A DNA stretch of 64,000 bases from Rubrivirga sp. SAORIC476 (GTDB lineage Bacteria; Bacteroidota; Rhodothermia; Rhodothermales; Rubricoccaceae), in contig NZ_MVOI01000003.1 of assembly GCF_002283555.1 (NCBI RefSeq), forward strand, positions 1,843,578 to 1,907,577. Direction: 5' to 3'. The translations under genes were made by a program, and so were the position numbers. Every line of letters begins with the position of its first letter. The first letter of the stretch is position 1. Shown here one piece after another: positions 24,436 through 32,537 of the stretch. Under the pieces are notes generated by a model. That model was not told the origin of the DNA. It did not search any database and was given only the letters and a program-made list of their open reading frames with translations.

Positions 24436-25254
24436 GTGGACTACGACCCCGTCAAAGACCGGCTGGGCGCCTTCTTCTGGAAGACGCCGACCCGCACGAA
24501 GGCCTTCTACCGGCTCCTCGACACCGTCTTCCTGCGTTCGTGGTACGTCCGGCGGGCCCTTCGCCAGCGGATCGCGGCGATGGGCGACCGCCCCGTCCGC
24601 GTGCTGGACGCGGGGACGGGCTTCGGGCAGTACGCTTACTGGCTGCTGGACACGTTCCCGAACGTCACCGTCACCGCCGTCGACATCAAGGACGACTACC
24701 TGGAGCGGGCGCAGGCGTTCATGGCGCAGACGCCGTACGCGGGGCGCGTCGCGTTCGAGAAGGCCGACCTGACCCTGCCGCTGGAGTATGCCGACGCGTT
24801 CGACCTCGCACTCTCGGTGGACGTGATGGAGCACATCGAGGACGATCGGGCGGTGTTTCGGAACGTGCTGGCGGCGCTCAAGCCGGGCGGCGTGTTCATC
24901 GTCAACACGCCGAGCGACCAGGGAGGGAGCGGCGTAACGGCGGAGGGAGAGGAGAGCTTCATCGGCGAGCACGTCCGTGATGGGTACCCGCTCGCGGAAC
25001 TGACCGAGAAGCTGGAGACGGCGGGGCTGACGGTGGTCGAGACGGCCTACGCGTACGGCCCGGCGGGCTCGGCGGCGTGGCGGCTGCTGGTGAAGTGGCC
25101 CATCCAGGCCCTCAACGCGAGCTGGCTGACGGCGCCGCTGGTGGGCGCGTGGTACGCGGTGGGCGGGCCGGTCGGGCTGGCCCTCAACGCGGTCGACCTC
25201 CGCGCCGACAATGAGACCGGGACGGGGCTCGTCGTCGTGTCCGTGCGCCCGTAG
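24436..25254 (+). CDS. Class I SAM-dependent methyltransferase
   Basis: The 272-residue protein has the SAM-binding motif I VLDAGTGFGQYAYWLL at about residues 55-70, VTAVDIKDDYLERA as motif II, and LALSVDVMEHIEDD as motif IV. It ends with a less conserved substrate region that contains a hydrophobic stretch (SAAWRLLVKWPIQAL). The start is a GTG at 24436. A TAATCT box lies 22 nt upstream. It follows the glycosyltransferase operon on the same strand after the convergent STAS gene, so methylation of a sugar or lipid is plausible, but this is inferred from location only. The fold is certain; the acceptor is unknown. Confidence 0.85.
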   Translation: MDYDPVKDRLGAFFWKTPTRTKAFYRLLDTVFLRSWYVRRALRQRIAAMGDRPVRVLDAGTGFGQYAYWLLDTFPNVTVTAVDIKDDYLERAQAFMAQTPYAGRVAFEKADLTLPLEYADAFDLALSVDVMEHIEDDRAVFRNVLAALKPGGVFIVNTPSDQGGSGVTAEGEESFIGEHVRDGYPLAELTEKLETAGLTVVETAYAYGPAGSAAWRLLVKWPIQALNASWLTAPLVGAWYAVGGPVGLALNAVDLRADNETGTGLVVVSVRP

Positions 25255-25401
25255 TTCTTGGAGTAGGCCCCGAACTCGCCCGGAAGGCGACTGTCAGGTC
25301 CCGAGACCGGTCGAGTACCTCCCGGCGGTCATGGAACCGAGAATGGAGGTCGCCAAGCCGGCCGGAAGACCGATCTTGGCCATTCGTCTCCCGGTTCGCT
25401 C

Positions 25402-26586
25402 GTGTCCGCCAGCCTGTTCGTCGCCGCCGTCCTGTGTGGACTCGTCGCCCTGAGTGAGTGGCTGGTGCGGAAGACTCCCGCGCGACACATCGGGTCAGCG
25501 CTGCTGGTGATCCTGCTGACGGCGGTGGTCGCCAACCTGGGACTGATCCCGACCGGCTCGACGGCCGAGGCGCCGGTGCCGGTCTACGACGGCATCTTTT
25601 CGATCCTGGCGCCGCTGAGCATCTTCTGGCTGCTGCTGGGGGTGGACCTGCGGGCGGTGCTGCGGGCCGGTCCGGCCGTCGTCGGGATGTTTCTGATCGG
25701 GACGGCGGCGACGGCCGTGGGCGTGCTCGTGGGGATGTGGGTGGTGAAGGGGCCGGAGACCATCGGCCCGTCGTTCAACGCGCTCGGGGGGATGTTCGCG
25801 GGGACCTACACGGGCGGGAGCCTCAACTTCAACGCCGTCGCCATCGGGTACCGCGTCATGGAGGACGGGCCGCTGTTCGCGGGGGCCGTGGCCGTCGACA
25901 ACATCGTGACGACGGTCTGGATCATGGCGACACTGGCGCTCCCGCGCCTGCTGATACCATTCTGGCCCACGCGCACCGCCGCTGCCGATGCGCCGGCTGC
26001 GGCGGAGGGGCCGTTGCTGGGCATCGAGGACGACACGGAGACGCTCCATCCACTCGACCTCGGGCTGATTCTGGGCCTGGGACTGGGCGCGCTGTGGGTC
26101 TCCGAGTGGGCGGCCGGCGCACTCGCCGCGGCGGGCATGGCCGTTCCGGGGATCCTGATCCTGACGGTGGTGGCGCTCGTGATCGCCCAGTTCCCCATCG
26201 CGGCCCGGCTCAAGGGCGCGCGGCTGCTGGGGATGGTGGGCGTCTACCTGTTCCTGGCGGTCGTCGGCGCGTTCTGCGACGTGGTGGCGCTGCGGGGGTT
26301 GGGCAGCCTGGGAATGACGCTGCTGGCGTTCACATCCATCGCGGTCGCCGTCCACGGCCTCGTGGTGTTCGGGGTCGCGCGGGTGTTCAGGGTGGACCTC
26401 GCCATCGCGGCGGTCACGTCGCAGGCCAACGTCGGCGGGGGGACGTCGGCGCTGGCGCTGGCGCGGAGCCTGGGCCGCGACGACCTCGTGCTGCCCGCCG
26501 TGCTGGTAGGCTCGCTGGGGACGGCGCTGGGGACGTTCGTCGGCTTCTGGGTGGCGGGGGTGGCGCTGCCCCTGCTGCTCGGGTAG
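25402..26586 (+). CDS. DUF819 family integral membrane protein
   Basis: The 394-residue protein has ten or more hydrophobic segments and the conserved centre of the DUF819 family. In that centre, ALGGMFAGTYTGGSLNFNAVA (about residues 126-146) is followed by AGAVAVDNIVTTVWIM. The second half ends with VTSQANVGGGTSALALARS, which repeats the idea of the first motif and suggests an inverted-repeat transporter fold. DUF819 proteins (YjcL-like) are thought to be transporters related to the gluconate/anion class; no substrate is established. The start is GTG at 25402, with hydrophobic residues straight after it. It stands alone, with a hairpin just after its stop. Confidence 0.88.
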   Translation: MSASLFVAAVLCGLVALSEWLVRKTPARHIGSALLVILLTAVVANLGLIPTGSTAEAPVPVYDGIFSILAPLSIFWLLLGVDLRAVLRAGPAVVGMFLIGTAATAVGVLVGMWVVKGPETIGPSFNALGGMFAGTYTGGSLNFNAVAIGYRVMEDGPLFAGAVAVDNIVTTVWIMATLALPRLLIPFWPTRTAAADAPAAAEGPLLGIEDDTETLHPLDLGLILGLGLGALWVSEWAAGALAAAGMAVPGILILTVVALVIAQFPIAARLKGARLLGMVGVYLFLAVVGAFCDVVALRGLGSLGMTLLAFTSIAVAVHGLVVFGVARVFRVDLAIAAVTSQANVGGGTSALALARSLGRDDLVLPAVLVGSLGTALGTFVGFWVAGVALPLLLG

Positions 26587-26588
26587 GC

Positions 26589-26608
26589 CCGCCTCGGGGC
26601 CGAGGCGG
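26589..26608 (+). terminator. Palindrome after the DUF819 gene
   Basis: CCGCCTCGG and CCGAGGCGG form a near-continuous palindrome 3 nt after the stop. The loop is tight, so in RNA the stem would lose a base pair or two. It lies between convergent genes and could serve both. Confidence 0.55.
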
Positions 26609-26670
26609 ACAAGGGCGCCTTTCCGGCCGCTCTGGACATGCGCTCCGCAGCCTCGCCGCGCCGACTCCGG

Positions 26671-27249
26671 TCAGTGGAGGTACAGTCGACCGTTGGAGAC
26701 GAACGTGGCGATGTCTCGGTGGAGGCCCCGAAGGTGAAGGAGACGACCAGAGTCCGGCAGCCGAACCTCGGCCTCGGTGATCTCGATAGATCCCCGGCCT
26801 CCTTGACCGTTGCCGACGAGCACGACGGTCCCGGTGGCGCGGATCACGAGCGGCCGGTACGCGATCCACTCGGCGGCTCCGTACCCGTCCGTCTCCTCGT
26901 CCACGTAGTGGGCATAGGTGTCTTGCTCCACGTCCAAGCTGTCGAATGCGAACGTCAGCTCGGCGGTGCTGTCGTCGATGACGTCGACTCCGAGCTCTCG
27001 CAGCCCGTCGGGCCGAAAGCCGATGTCTCGGCCGGCGTATCCGGCCCACCCTGTCGAGTCATACGCCGCCAGGGCCTGCGCGGAGGATGGCCAGTCCCCG
27101 GTGTCTGCATGATGGCGTAGCGCTGCGAACGCCAGCGTCGTCACAGGCCAGGAGGCGGCGCTCTCCGCAGCCAGGCGGTCGTCGCTCGTGCATCCCGCTG
27201 CGGCCAGGGCGAGTGCCAGGCAGGCGACAGAACGGTGAGTCGAGGCCAT
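26671..27249 (-). CDS. Hypothetical lipoprotein
   Basis: I do not recognise a named family. The 192-residue protein starts with a lipoprotein signal (basic THR, hydrophobic ACLALALAAAG, Cys20), so it should be lipid-anchored in the envelope. The mature part has a helical region with YDSTGWAGYAGRDIGFRPDGLRE and then mainly strands, with YVDEETDGYGAAEWIAYRP and EITEAEVRLPDSGRLLHLRG. ATG 27249 was chosen because the lipobox directly follows; the frame extends further upstream without signal features. The gene is convergent with DUF819. No enzyme motif is visible. Confidence 0.65.
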   Translation of the reverse strand: MASTHRSVACLALALAAAGCTSDDRLAAESAASWPVTTLAFAALRHHADTGDWPSSAQALAAYDSTGWAGYAGRDIGFRPDGLRELGVDVIDDSTAELTFAFDSLDVEQDTYAHYVDEETDGYGAAEWIAYRPLVIRATGTVVLVGNGQGGRGSIEITEAEVRLPDSGRLLHLRGLHRDIATFVSNGRLYLH

Positions 27250-27322
27250 CGAACCTGTCCGGGGCAGAGGGGGGAAAGTCAGAGACACCACCTCGACGGA
27301 TGCGTTGCCCGGCCGTGTGGCC

Positions 27323-27637
27323 TCACCCATACCCTCGCAGCGTCTCCCACCGGAAGAGGCCCGAACTGTGACCGTCGCCCCAGGTAATCTGGAGCGCGTA
27401 GTGGCCCGCCGGGCGCAGCTCCTCGATCTCGTACGTCATCAGCGAGGGCAGTTCGAACACGATCGGGTCGACTGGCTCGGCCATTCCCGCGTGCCCGCCC
27501 CGGCACTCGGCGCACGGGCAGGCGCGGCGGAGGCCTTCGTAGGAGTACGTCGACACGTGCTCATCGGCCCAGCCGACGGTGAGCGTCTGGTCCTCGGCGG
27601 AGGCTTCGAGGCGGACGGGCTGAAATGCAGGGTTCAT
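27323..27637 (-). CDS. DUF971 domain protein
   Basis: The 104-residue protein is one complete DUF971 (gamma-BBH N-terminal-like) domain. It begins FQPVRLEASAEDQTLTVGWAD, has the Cys cluster CPCAECRGGH (about residues 40-49), and ends with YALQITWGDGHSSGLFRWETL, the strongest family mark. The Cys/His set probably binds zinc or iron. DUF971 proteins occur alone or near iron-sulfur cluster carriers; no such partner is adjacent here. The ATG at 27637 is preceded within one base by the stem of a strong hairpin made of GGGTTC repeats, which may affect its translation. Confidence 0.92.
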   Translation of the reverse strand: MNPAFQPVRLEASAEDQTLTVGWADEHVSTYSYEGLRRACPCAECRGGHAGMAEPVDPIVFELPSLMTYEIEELRPAGHYALQITWGDGHSSGLFRWETLRGYG

Positions 27638-27693
27638 GGTTCAAGGTCAGGGTTCGCAGGGTGTGGGTCCTTGCGAACCCTGAACCCCGAACC
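27638..27693 (-). terminator. Nested hairpin of tandem GGGTTC repeats between SDR and DUF971 genes
   Basis: CAGGGTTCGCA (27648-27658) pairs perfectly over 11 bp with TGCGAACCCTG (27672-27682), and GGTTC (27638-27642) can pair with GAACC (27689-27693) outside it. Read on the minus strand, GGGTTC occurs three times at 7-nt spacing. It follows the SDR stop and ends one base from the DUF971 ATG, so it may be a terminator or a translation-blocking structure. Confidence 0.6.
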
Positions 27694-27695
27694 CG

Positions 27696-28529
27696 CTACA
27701 GAAACAGGTCCGGCATGAACTCCGTCGCGCCGGGCGTGACGGCGTAGCCCGAGAGGTCGGTGACGCCCGCCTCGGCGAGGACCTCGTCGTCGAGGAAGAA
27801 GTTGCCCGTGCGAGAGGAGGGCATGGTCAGGACCGCGTGCGCAGCGTCGGCCATGATGTCGGGCGTGCGGCTCATGTCGATCATGGCCTGCCCGCCGAGG
27901 GCGTAGCGGACGGCAGCGGTCGCGATGGTGGTGCGCGGCCAGAGCGCGTTGGCGGCGATGCCGTCCTCTTTCAACTCCTCGCCCCAGCCGAGGACGCACA
28001 TCGACATGCCGTACTTCGAGATCGTGTAGGCGACGTGCGGGCCGAACCACTTCGGGTCCATGTTGAGCGGCGGGCTGAGGACCAGGATGTGGGGATCGCG
28101 GTCGGCCTTCGCGCTCGCCTGGAGGTGGGGCAGGGCGGCCTGCGTCACGCAGAACGTGGCGCGCGTGTTGACGCTCTGCATGAGGTCGAACCGCTTCATC
28201 GGGGTCGCCTCGGTGCCCGCGAGGAAGATGGCGCTCGCGTTGTTGACCACGATGTCGATGCCGCCGAACCGCTCGGCGGTCTCCGCGATGGCCTCAGCGA
28301 CGCGGTCCTCGTCGCGGGCGTCGACCTGAAGGGCCAGCGCCTGGCCGCCCGCCTCCTCGATCTCGGAGGCGACCGTGTGGATGGTGCCGGGCAGCTTGGG
28401 GTGCGGCTCGGCCGTCTTGGACGCGATGGCGATGTTGGCGCCATCACGCGCGGCTCGGAGCGCGATGGCCCGGCCGATGCCGCGGCTGCCGCCGGTGAGG
28501 AAGATCGTCTTGCCAGCGAGGGAGGCCAT
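27696..28529 (-). CDS. SDR-family NAD(P)-dependent oxidoreductase (HSDL2-like)
   Basis: The 277-residue protein is a classical short-chain dehydrogenase: cofactor motif TGGSRGIGRAIAL at about residues 11-23, NNASAIF for the NNAG-type motif, and YTISKYGMS with the catalytic Tyr and Lys. The Ser position of the triad lies in VLSPPLN, as in hydroxysteroid dehydrogenase-like protein 2 relatives, which also share the PKLPGTIHTVASEIE segment. The likely activity is reduction or oxidation of a hydroxyacyl or similar substrate; the exact substrate is unknown. ATG 28529 directly starts the Rossmann fold and is preceded by a CU-rich leader (CTCCCTCCCTCTCCGCACC). The frame continues upstream without protein-like content. 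Confidence 0.92.
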   Translation of the reverse strand: MASLAGKTIFLTGGSRGIGRAIALRAARDGANIAIASKTAEPHPKLPGTIHTVASEIEEAGGQALALQVDARDEDRVAEAIAETAERFGGIDIVVNNASAIFLAGTEATPMKRFDLMQSVNTRATFCVTQAALPHLQASAKADRDPHILVLSPPLNMDPKWFGPHVAYTISKYGMSMCVLGWGEELKEDGIAANALWPRTTIATAAVRYALGGQAMIDMSRTPDIMADAAHAVLTMPSSRTGNFFLDDEVLAEAGVTDLSGYAVTPGATEFMPDLFL

Positions 28530-28677
28530 CGAGGTGCGGAGAGGGAGGGAGGGACGTAGGCCGCTCCGACGCGCGACATCGGGTGTGGGGTCCGCCCGAC
28601 CCAGAGAGAGGTGGGGCGTCTGCACCAGGGACGTGCGCTTCGAGAGCCGCAGCTTTGGGAGCCCCCTCTCCGTGCTC

Positions 28678-29352
28678 ATGCGCCTGCTTCTCCTCGTGAC
28701 CGCAGCCAGTCTGACAGCCTGCTCCGGTCTCCCGCCGGAGACCCTCCCGGCGCTCAAGGGCGGCGAGGTCGTGACGGGCGTCACGCTCGCGTTCGACATG
28801 CAGAACCGTCCCAACCCTGACGTGGGCGCCTGGGTCGGGGTGGGGCTCGGACACGGAGTGGACGCCTCCATCGGGGTGGACCTGCCCGCCATGCTCGTGA
28901 TCGGTGGGCCGGCCGCGGCGGGCTTTCCGCTGCTCGGGATCCCGCCGGGCCTGTCCGTTCGGAAGACATTCGAGAACGGGCTCGGCGTCGGGGTCGGCTC
29001 CGGGTCGCGGTTCCTGTTCGCCGCAGGCCGCGATTCGTCGCACGCCATCACGCACCTGTCGACAGCCGGGGTGTTCGTGACGACCGCCTCCCGGGAGGAC
29101 CGGATGGTGCAGGGCCGGGCGACGCTCCACGTGGGCTACGCTCAGGTCCGGCGGCCCAACACCGCGGCGACGGAGCGCGGGCTGGCCGTCCACGTCGCAG
29201 GGCAGGCCGGGCCGTCGGTGGCGCTGGGGGACACCGCGCGGGTCCTCGTCCCGATCCGCGTCCAGGGTGGGGCGTTCGTGTGGCCGCGACGGTCGGTCGT
29301 CCAGGGGCCCACCTTCGGGCTCGGCGCCCAGATGCACGAGGGCTGGAAGTGA
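28678..29352 (+). CDS. Hypothetical lipoprotein
   Basis: The 224-residue protein has a lipoprotein signal peptide ending LTAC (Cys15). The mature part alternates Gly-rich strands (DVGAWVGVGLGHGVDASIGVD, GLGVGVGSGSRF), a pattern of outer-membrane or beta-sandwich proteins, but I recognise no family. A CAGCTTTG element about 20 nt upstream of the ATG resembles the TAnnTTTG box seen elsewhere. It is divergent from the SDR gene and convergent with the aminotransferase gene, whose stop lies 4 nt away. It probably sits on the inner leaflet of the outer membrane. Confidence 0.68.
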   Translation: MRLLLLVTAASLTACSGLPPETLPALKGGEVVTGVTLAFDMQNRPNPDVGAWVGVGLGHGVDASIGVDLPAMLVIGGPAAAGFPLLGIPPGLSVRKTFENGLGVGVGSGSRFLFAAGRDSSHAITHLSTAGVFVTTASREDRMVQGRATLHVGYAQVRRPNTAATERGLAVHVAGQAGPSVALGDTARVLVPIRVQGGAFVWPRRSVVQGPTFGLGAQMHEGWK

Positions 29353-29356
29353 GGCC

Positions 29357-30523
29357 CTAGGGCGCGGCGTCAGCGAGGGCTGCCAAGAGCGCGTCCGCGT
29401 CGTCAGCGTCGTTGTATACGTGCGGTGACACCCGTAGGACGCCGCCACGGACGGATACCGACACGTGGTGCGCCGTCAGCGCTTCGCGGATCGCCTCCAT
29501 CGAGGCACCTTTCGGTGGGCGGAGCCCGAACAGGTGCCCGGCCCGCTCGTCCGCCTCGGCGGCGCCGTAGCCGAGGTCGCGCGCTCCGTCGACGATGCGG
29601 GTGGCCAGCGCCCGGCAGGTCGCCTGGATCCGGTCGGCGCCCCAGGCGTGGATCTGCTCGATGCCCGCCGCCAGCATCGGCAGCAGGATCGGGTTGGAGC
29701 GCTCGCCGACATCGAAGCGGACGGCGCCGGCGGCGTAGGCGTCCTCGTAGTCCGTGAGCCCGTCGAAGCGGTCGCTGCCCGCGCGGGCGATCCAGTTCTC
29801 TTCGAGCGGACGCCCGTCGCGGAAGCGCTCGCCGAGCCACAGCGCGCCCATCCCGTACGGACCCAGCAACCACTTGTAGCCCGCCATCGCCAGCGCGTCC
29901 GGTCGCGCCTCGGCGACCGAGATCGGCAGTGCGCCCACCGACTGGGTGCCGTCCACGACGAACGCGGCGCCGGTCTCGCGGCACCGCGCGCCGACGGCGG
30001 CGAGGTCGAACACGGTCCCGTCGGCCCAGTGGACGTTGGGGATGGCGACAAGGGCGGTCTCGGGGCCGATGGCGTCGAGCAGGCGCGCGTTCCAGTCGGC
30101 CGTGCGCCCCGGCGTGCCCAGCGGTCCGGGCGCCTGGACCGTGACGATGGTGGCCCCGTTCTCATCCGCGAGCCGCCGCCACGGGTAAATGTGGCTCGGG
30201 AACTGCTCAGCGACCACCACCACCGTCTGGCCCGTCTCGACCGGCAGGTTCGCCGCGACCGTCGCCATGGCGTACGACACGGCCGGGATGAGGGCGACGT
30301 GCGCGGCACCGTCGGGGTCCCCGATCAACCTCGCCACCAGTTGCCGGACGCGGTCGGCCGTCGAGAAGAACGTCGCCGGCGCGATGTCGGTCGGCAGGCG
30401 CTTGGCGCGGACGCCTGCGATACCTGCCTCCTCGACCGTCTTCGGCATCGGCGTCATGTACGCCGCATTCAGATAGTGAACGCCGCTGGGGAGCGAGAAG
30501 AGGTCCGTCTGGGGGGCGAGCAC
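29357..30523 (-). CDS. Class V aminotransferase-fold PLP enzyme
   Basis: This fold type I PLP enzyme of about 388 residues resembles the CsdA/isopenicillin-epimerase branch. Visible marks are VHYLNAAYMTPMPKTVEEAG at the N-terminus, IPNVHWADGTVFDL, the cofactor-binding VVDGTQSVGALPI and the Schiff-base lysine in AMAGYKWLLGPYG. The C-terminal small domain ends with VRGGVLRVSPHVYND, which supplies the substrate Arg. It could act as a desulfurase, an epimerase or an aminotransferase; no iron-sulfur assembly gene is near. I chose GTG 30523 because CCTCCCTCTCCCCTGCCCT precedes it, as for other genes here; a GTG at 30577 would add 18 residues. Confidence 0.85.
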   Translation of the reverse strand: MLAPQTDLFSLPSGVHYLNAAYMTPMPKTVEEAGIAGVRAKRLPTDIAPATFFSTADRVRQLVARLIGDPDGAAHVALIPAVSYAMATVAANLPVETGQTVVVVAEQFPSHIYPWRRLADENGATIVTVQAPGPLGTPGRTADWNARLLDAIGPETALVAIPNVHWADGTVFDLAAVGARCRETGAAFVVDGTQSVGALPISVAEARPDALAMAGYKWLLGPYGMGALWLGERFRDGRPLEENWIARAGSDRFDGLTDYEDAYAAGAVRFDVGERSNPILLPMLAAGIEQIHAWGADRIQATCRALATRIVDGARDLGYGAAEADERAGHLFGLRPPKGASMEAIREALTAHHVSVSVRGGVLRVSPHVYNDADDADALLAALADAAP

Positions 30524-30631
30524 AGGGCAGGGGAGAGGGAGGAGGGGCGTGGATCCGGAGAGCCCGGCGTGCCGCACGCTACCTCCTCCCGGACGACGCT
30601 CGCAAGCCGGCCGAGGTGGGAAGTCTGGGAC

Positions 30632-31258
30632 CTACTCCGGCCCCTCGAACTCATCGCGGTAGTCGGCCCGGGCGGCCTCGATGACCTCCTCGGCATGGGC
30701 GCGGCCGTAGGTGCGCGCGATTGAGGCCGTCGAGTCGCTGCCGCCGGGGACCAGCTTGTAGGTCGAGAAGTAGTGCGTGAGGCGCTCGACGAGCTTCTCG
30801 GGCAGCTCGCTCATCTCGGTCACCTTGCCCCAGAAGAGGTCGTTGCGGAGCACGGCCACGATCTTGTCGTCCGCCTCGCCGTGGTCGATCATCTGGAGGC
30901 CGCCGACGACGCGGGCGTCGAGCGTGATGTCGGCGCGCTCAATCTGGCGCTCGGAGACGACGCAGATGTCCAGCGGGTCGTGGTCGCCGCGCGTGGCTTC
31001 GGGGCCGGAGAGCGCCGCGACGCGCTCGGCGCAGTAGGTCCGCGGGATGAAGCCGTAGAGCGTCGGCGGGAAGGCCGAACTGCGCTGGGGTCGGTCGACG
31101 CGGGTGTAGCCGGTGACCTTGTCGAGCTCGTACTTGACCGAGTCGAACGGTGTGATCTCGACGTAGGCCGTCACGATGCGCGGGGCATCCGGCCCGGCGT
31201 CGAGGCCGTGCCACGGGTGAGGGCGCCAGCGGAAGAACGGGGCGGGGAAGGGGGGCAT
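30632..31258 (-). CDS. ppa: Soluble inorganic pyrophosphatase (family I)
   Basis: The 208-residue cytoplasmic enzyme hydrolyses pyrophosphate to phosphate, which drives biosynthesis forward. It has the family order [28 protein letters not shown], the metal-binding [13 protein letters not shown] near residue 100 (the family form is DxDPxD) and [19 protein letters not shown]. Near the end, FSTYKLV matches the usual F.xYK element. The length is slightly above E. coli Ppa. ATG 31258 gives a start just before the Trp-rich N-terminal segment ([10 protein letters not shown]). A longer frame exists but would add Arg/Pro-rich sequence. Confidence 0.94.
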   Translation of the reverse strand: MPPFPAPFFRWRPHPWHGLDAGPDAPRIVTAYVEITPFDSVKYELDKVTGYTRVDRPQRSSAFPPTLYGFIPRTYCAERVAALSGPEATRGDHDPLDICVVSERQIERADITLDARVVGGLQMIDHGEADDKIVAVLRNDLFWGKVTEMSELPEKLVERLTHYFSTYKLVPGGSDSTASIARTYGRAHAEEVIEAARADYRDEFEGPE

Positions 31259-31450
31259 CGGGCGGGCGGAGGGGGCTGCCAAGACGCCGCCGGGCCAGTC
31301 CCGGTTGCCGATCCGGGATCGCCCCATTTCGCACGAAGAGCCTGGAAAAGCCGGGCCTGCTTCAAACCCTCTATGCGCGGTCCGGTATCACACGTCTCCT
31401 TTCTTCCGGTCGTCCCTGGCTTCGCGACCTCCTCTCTCTCCCTCTCTTCC

Positions 31451-32290
31451 ATGCCCAACGTCAAGACCTCCACCGCGACGCCGACCGCCGAGCTGTTCTA
31501 CCAGGACCTCAACCCCGAGGGCTCGGCCGGGACGGTCGTCCTGATCCACGGGTGGCCGCTGAGCCACCGCATGTTCGAGCCGCAGCTCTGGCCCCTCACG
31601 GAGGCGGGCTACCGCGTGATCGCCTACGACCGGCGTGGCTTCGGGTCGTCGGCCTTCCCCGCCTCCGGCTACGACTACGACACGTTCGCGGCCGACCTCA
31701 ACGACCTGCTCACCGAGCTCGACCTGACCGACGTGAACCTCGTCGGCTTCTCGATGGGCGGCGGTGAGCTGGGCCGCTACGTCGGCACGTACGGCACCGA
31801 CCGGGTCAAGAAGCTCGTGTTCATGAGCTCTGTCTTCCCGTACATGCTCAAGACCGACGACAACCCGAACGGCGTCCCGAAGAGCACCTTCGACGACATG
31901 AAGGCAGGCCTGAAAGAGGACCGCCCGGCCTTCCTGCAATCGTTCGGGAAGGACTTCGTCAACTACGACACGCTCTCCGACACGATCTCAGAGCAGGTGC
32001 TCCACTACCACTGGTCCATCGCCGCGATGGCGCAGCCCAAGGCGACCGTCGACTGCGTGGACGCCTTCGGCCTGACCGACTTCCGCGCCGATGCCGCGCG
32101 GATCGACGTGCCGACGCTGTTCATCCACGGCGACGACGACCAGATCGTCCCGTTCGAGACGTCGGCCAAGACCGGCAGCGAGCTGGTAGAAGGCAGCACG
32201 GTGCATACCGTCGAGGGCGGTCCGCACGGTCTGAACCACACGCACAAGGACGAGGTGAACCGCGTCCTGCTGGACTTCCTGGCGTCGTAG
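31451..32290 (+). CDS. Alpha/beta hydrolase (non-heme haloperoxidase-like)
   Basis: The 279-residue protein has the alpha/beta hydrolase core: oxyanion loop VLIHGWPLSHRMFEPQ, YDRRGFGSSAFPASGYDYDT, the nucleophile elbow GFSMGGGELGRYVG (Ser near residue 104), acid FIHGDDDQIVPF and the catalytic His in EGGPHGLNHTH. These are the marks of the bacterial chloroperoxidase/perhydrolase group, though most members are really esterases. No signal peptide is seen. The ATG at 31451 follows a striking run of pyrimidines (CTCTCTCCCTCTCTTCC). A 13-bp hairpin follows its stop. Confidence 0.92.
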   Translation: MPNVKTSTATPTAELFYQDLNPEGSAGTVVLIHGWPLSHRMFEPQLWPLTEAGYRVIAYDRRGFGSSAFPASGYDYDTFAADLNDLLTELDLTDVNLVGFSMGGGELGRYVGTYGTDRVKKLVFMSSVFPYMLKTDDNPNGVPKSTFDDMKAGLKEDRPAFLQSFGKDFVNYDTLSDTISEQVLHYHWSIAAMAQPKATVDCVDAFGLTDFRADAARIDVPTLFIHGDDDQIVPFETSAKTGSELVEGSTVHTVEGGPHGLNHTHKDEVNRVLLDFLAS

Positions 32291-32314
32291 GCCCGGCGCT
32301 CCTCCCGGACGATT

Positions 32315-32350
32315 CCGCCCGCCTCGGCTACGCCGCCGAGGTGGGCGGTT
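32315..32350 (+). terminator. Rho-independent terminator after the alpha/beta hydrolase
   Basis: A 13-bp stem, CCGCCCGCCTCGG (32315-32327) with CCGAGGTGGGCGG (32336-32348), contains one G-T pair, has an 8-nt loop and is followed by TTCTGTG. Confidence 0.75.
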
Positions 32351-32411
32351 CTGTGTCGGAGCAACGCTGCTGCCGGTTGCGTGTCTCTCGGGCACGACAC
32401 CTCCTGGCTCC

Positions 32412-32537
32412 ATGGTCCTCGCCCTGCTCTCGCTCTTCTTGGTCTTCTTCGTGGTCGCCGCTGCGACGGTCCTCGGGCAGCACCGGCTGCGCCCGACCCG
32501 CCGCCGTCGGCTGGCGGGGATAGGGCGTCACAGGTAG
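32412..32537 (+). CDS. Possible 41-residue single-span membrane protein
   Basis: An ATG frame of 42 codons encodes a 20-residue hydrophobic helix (VLALLSLFLVFFVVAAATVL) followed by a strongly basic tail (Arg/His in more than half of the last 19 positions). The positive-inside rule would put the tail in the cytoplasm. It follows CGACACCTCCTGGCTCC, another pyrimidine-rich leader, and ends 10 bp inside the convergent DUF421 gene. Small membrane proteins of this kind are easily missed. No homologue is known to me, so it could also be chance. Confidence 0.4.
   Translation: MVLALLSLFLVFFVVAAATVLGQHRLRPTRRRRLAGIGRHR

Noticed and set aside
28375-28677. Longer upstream start for the lipoprotein gene at 28678
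   Set aside because: The extra codons are antisense to the SDR gene, and the lipoprotein signal begins exactly at the ATG at 28678.
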